A stretch of DNA of 34,432 nt, taken from positions 1-34,432 of the forward strand of contig WGOA01000069.1 in the NCBI GenBank assembly GCA_016124275.1, read 5' to 3'. Made by a program: the position numbers and the translations under genes. Source of the stretch: Bacteroidota bacterium (GTDB lineage Bacteria; Bacteroidota; Bacteroidia; Chitinophagales; BACL12). The stretch's first letter is position 1, and each line of letters opens with the position of its first letter. Shown in pieces: positions 32,942-34,432 of this stretch. The notes below the pieces were generated by a model. It was not told the DNA's origin. It was given only the letters and a program-made list of their open reading frames with translations, and ran no database searches.

Positions 32942-33460
32942 TCAGGGGTGCAACGCCCCGCGCAACCCCAATTCGATGACCTCCAGATCCCGAACCCGCC
33001 CGGTCTCCAGCGCAAAGCGAAACACCGTGCGCATGCGGTGCAGCCCTTGCCGGCCTGCCGCACCGGGGTTCATCGTCAGCATGCCCCCGAAACGCTCGTC
33101 GCGCTGCACTTTGGCGATGTGGCTGTGGCCGCAGATAAACAAATTGGGGGTTGGGGCACCGCTGGTTAACTGCGTTAGCACGGGCGCCGCGTACCGGCCA
33201 GGATAGCCGCCGATGTGCAGCATCCAGATCCGGACCCCTTCGCGTTCCAGCCGAACCTGTTCAGGGTAGCGATGCCGTAGGGTAGGGGAATCGATGTTTC
33301 CGTACACGGCTACCACGGGTTTAATGGCCTCCAGGGGCTCCATCACGCGGAGGTCTCCGATATCGCCTGCGTGCCAGATTTCATCCACATCCGCAAAGAA
33401 TTCCGGGATGCGCGGATCCAGCCAACTGTGGGTGTCTGACAGCAGCCCGATTTTATGCAT
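32942..33460 (-). CDS. YfcE/MJ0936-type metallophosphodiesterase
   Basis: Small cytoplasmic phosphodiesterase of the calcineurin-like superfamily, 172 residues, the usual length for the YfcE/MJ0936 group. The two-metal site is complete: Asp9 and His11 (LLSDTHSW), Asp33 (HAGDIGD), Asn55 (YGNID), His82 (LHIGGYPG) and His112/His114 (GHSH, residues 111-114). The natural substrate is not known for most family members. The start Met at 33460 gives the canonical MHKIGLLSDTH opening. It lies 35 bases after the stop of the MFS transporter gene on the same strand, so the two are probably co-transcribed. Confidence 0.92.
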   Translation of the reverse strand: MHKIGLLSDTHSWLDPRIPEFFADVDEIWHAGDIGDLRVMEPLEAIKPVVAVYGNIDSPTLRHRYPEQVRLEREGVRIWMLHIGGYPGRYAAPVLTQLTSGAPTPNLFICGHSHIAKVQRDERFGGMLTMNPGAAGRQGLHRMRTVFRFALETGRVRDLEVIELGLRGALHP

Positions 33461-33495
33461 GGCCGAATCCGTTTAAACAGATGAACAGGTCCATC

Positions 33496-34432
33496 CTATG
33501 CTCGGGCATCCCGGGTTTCGTAGGCAACAATCAATCTATAAAACATATAAATACCTATTGCGTACAAAAAAGATGTTATAAAAAATATCTGTGCATATTC
33601 AATATTGTGCTTTCGCAAGGTAGCAAAAACCGTGCTGCTCAGAAACCAACTGCCCGACCAGACCGCTCCATTGAGCGCAGCGGTCATCTCCCGGTTTTTG
33701 GTGCCCACATATGACATCACCAATTCGGAGGTCATCGGGTTGGCCATGTTCATCAGCGGTTGTCGGATCACATACAGCGCAATGGCCGCGCCCAATATGC
33801 CGGGTACGGTTTTAAAATACTCCGTGCAGGCCAGGGCAACCAGCGCTAAAACAGCCAAGCCTTGCGTTGCCGGCACAGCGAGCCGGTACCCGAAGCGTGT
33901 CTTAATACGGGGTACCAGCAACACGGCAATGCTGGCCAGAATCGCGGTTAGCGCGCCCATTAGCGAGAACACATCGTAATCCACGCCAAAGGTGGCGTAG
34001 AAGAAAAGGTTCATGAACTGAATGGTCAGCCCTGCGCCCACGGCAATAACCACCGTGGGCATAAGCGCCTGGCCAATCAACTTCCAATCGCCGCCCAGCA
34101 TGGTCTTGTGAACAGGATCATAGCGGTCTTCTTTAATCTGGAAAACAAAGAAGACGGAGACCAACCCAACCAGCGCGAATCCCTGAAGCAAAACTTCCTC
34201 CGTAAAGATCATCGGATTAATTCGGCTCAGCGCAAAGTTCAAACCGCCGGCAATGACGACGGCAAAGCTCCAGGCTGTAAAATTCAGCGCAAGCGCTTCC
34301 GAGTGAAACTCCTCGCGGCAATTGCGCAAAATGTACGGTACAGAAACCGATTGTACGGCAAAAAACGACGCCCCCCAAACCACGTAGAGCGGGTAAAGCC
34401 AAACTTGTGCACCCGCCTTAACGGCGAGCACC
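33496..34432 (-). CDS. MFS-type transporter, N-terminal part beyond the window
   Basis: The visible 311 residues run off the window edge and the first codon seen is an internal-looking GTG, so the gene is 5'-partial here. At least eight hydrophobic segments are present, for example ALNFTAWSFAVVIAGGLNFAL, LLQGFALVGLVSVFFVF, VVIAVGAGLTIQFMNLFFY, GLAVLALVALACTEYF and IFFITSFLYAIGIYMFY. A cytoplasmic basic loop (RIKTRFGYR) and NMANPMTSELVM fit the C-terminal half of a major facilitator permease. The substrate cannot be inferred. The tail ends in a short charged stretch (ETRDARA). It is followed by the phosphodiesterase gene. Confidence 0.8.
   Translation of the reverse strand, partial: VLAVKAGAQVWLYPLYVVWGASFFAVQSVSVPYILRNCREEFHSEALALNFTAWSFAVVIAGGLNFALSRINPMIFTEEVLLQGFALVGLVSVFFVFQIKEDRYDPVHKTMLGGDWKLIGQALMPTVVIAVGAGLTIQFMNLFFYATFGVDYDVFSLMGALTAILASIAVLLVPRIKTRFGYRLAVPATQGLAVLALVALACTEYFKTVPGILGAAIALYVIRQPLMNMANPMTSELVMSYVGTKNREMTAALNGAVWSGSWFLSSTVFATLRKHNIEYAQIFFITSFLYAIGIYMFYRLIVAYETRDARA

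Overview
The window is bacterial chromosome from a member of the Bacteroidota, most likely a Saprospiria-type lineage. This rests on four proteins with C-terminal type IX secretion (T9SS) sorting domains, SprB-type repeats, Bacteroidota-style promoter boxes (TAnnTTTG) and a 465-residue arginine decarboxylase of the Bacteroidota type. The lineage assignment is inference; no rRNA, tRNA, CRISPR array, phage gene or transposase was seen.

Layout. 1-80: a 13-bp tandem repeat and a terminator of a gene outside the window. 126-884 (-): a secreted, probably outer-membrane beta-barrel protein. 950-2110 (+): a GH113-like glycoside hydrolase. 2367-3353 (+): a small T9SS cargo protein. 3455-5386 (-): DnaK, facing the previous gene across a bidirectional terminator. 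5630-10214 (-): a probable surface operon, consisting of a membrane-anchored TPR/FG-GAP/UnbV (CRTAC1-like) protein followed by two related lipoproteins. 10497-12314 (+): panB (pantothenate synthesis) and a 3-hydroxybutyryl-CoA dehydrogenase.

12482-28444 (+) is the outstanding part: three consecutive giant secreted proteins (1389, 2072 and 1750 residues). They are built from alternating CARDB-like Ig folds and MAM or MAM-like jelly-roll domains with a period of roughly 290 residues, followed by Ig-like, PKD or SprB modules and a T9SS sorting domain. They look like long cell-surface or matrix fibres. The three share modules in a mosaic way, are extremely poor in lysine, and carry cysteine pairs that appear and disappear together between repeats. 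This is the best candidate for an undescribed system.

28675-34432 returns to housekeeping genes: argS (-), divergent speA-type arginine decarboxylase (+), an Hsp20 small heat-shock protein (-), a YfcE-like phosphodiesterase (-), and an MFS transporter (-) cut by the window edge. A cluster of short palindromes lies upstream of hsp20. No gene-free stretch exceeds 300 bases.
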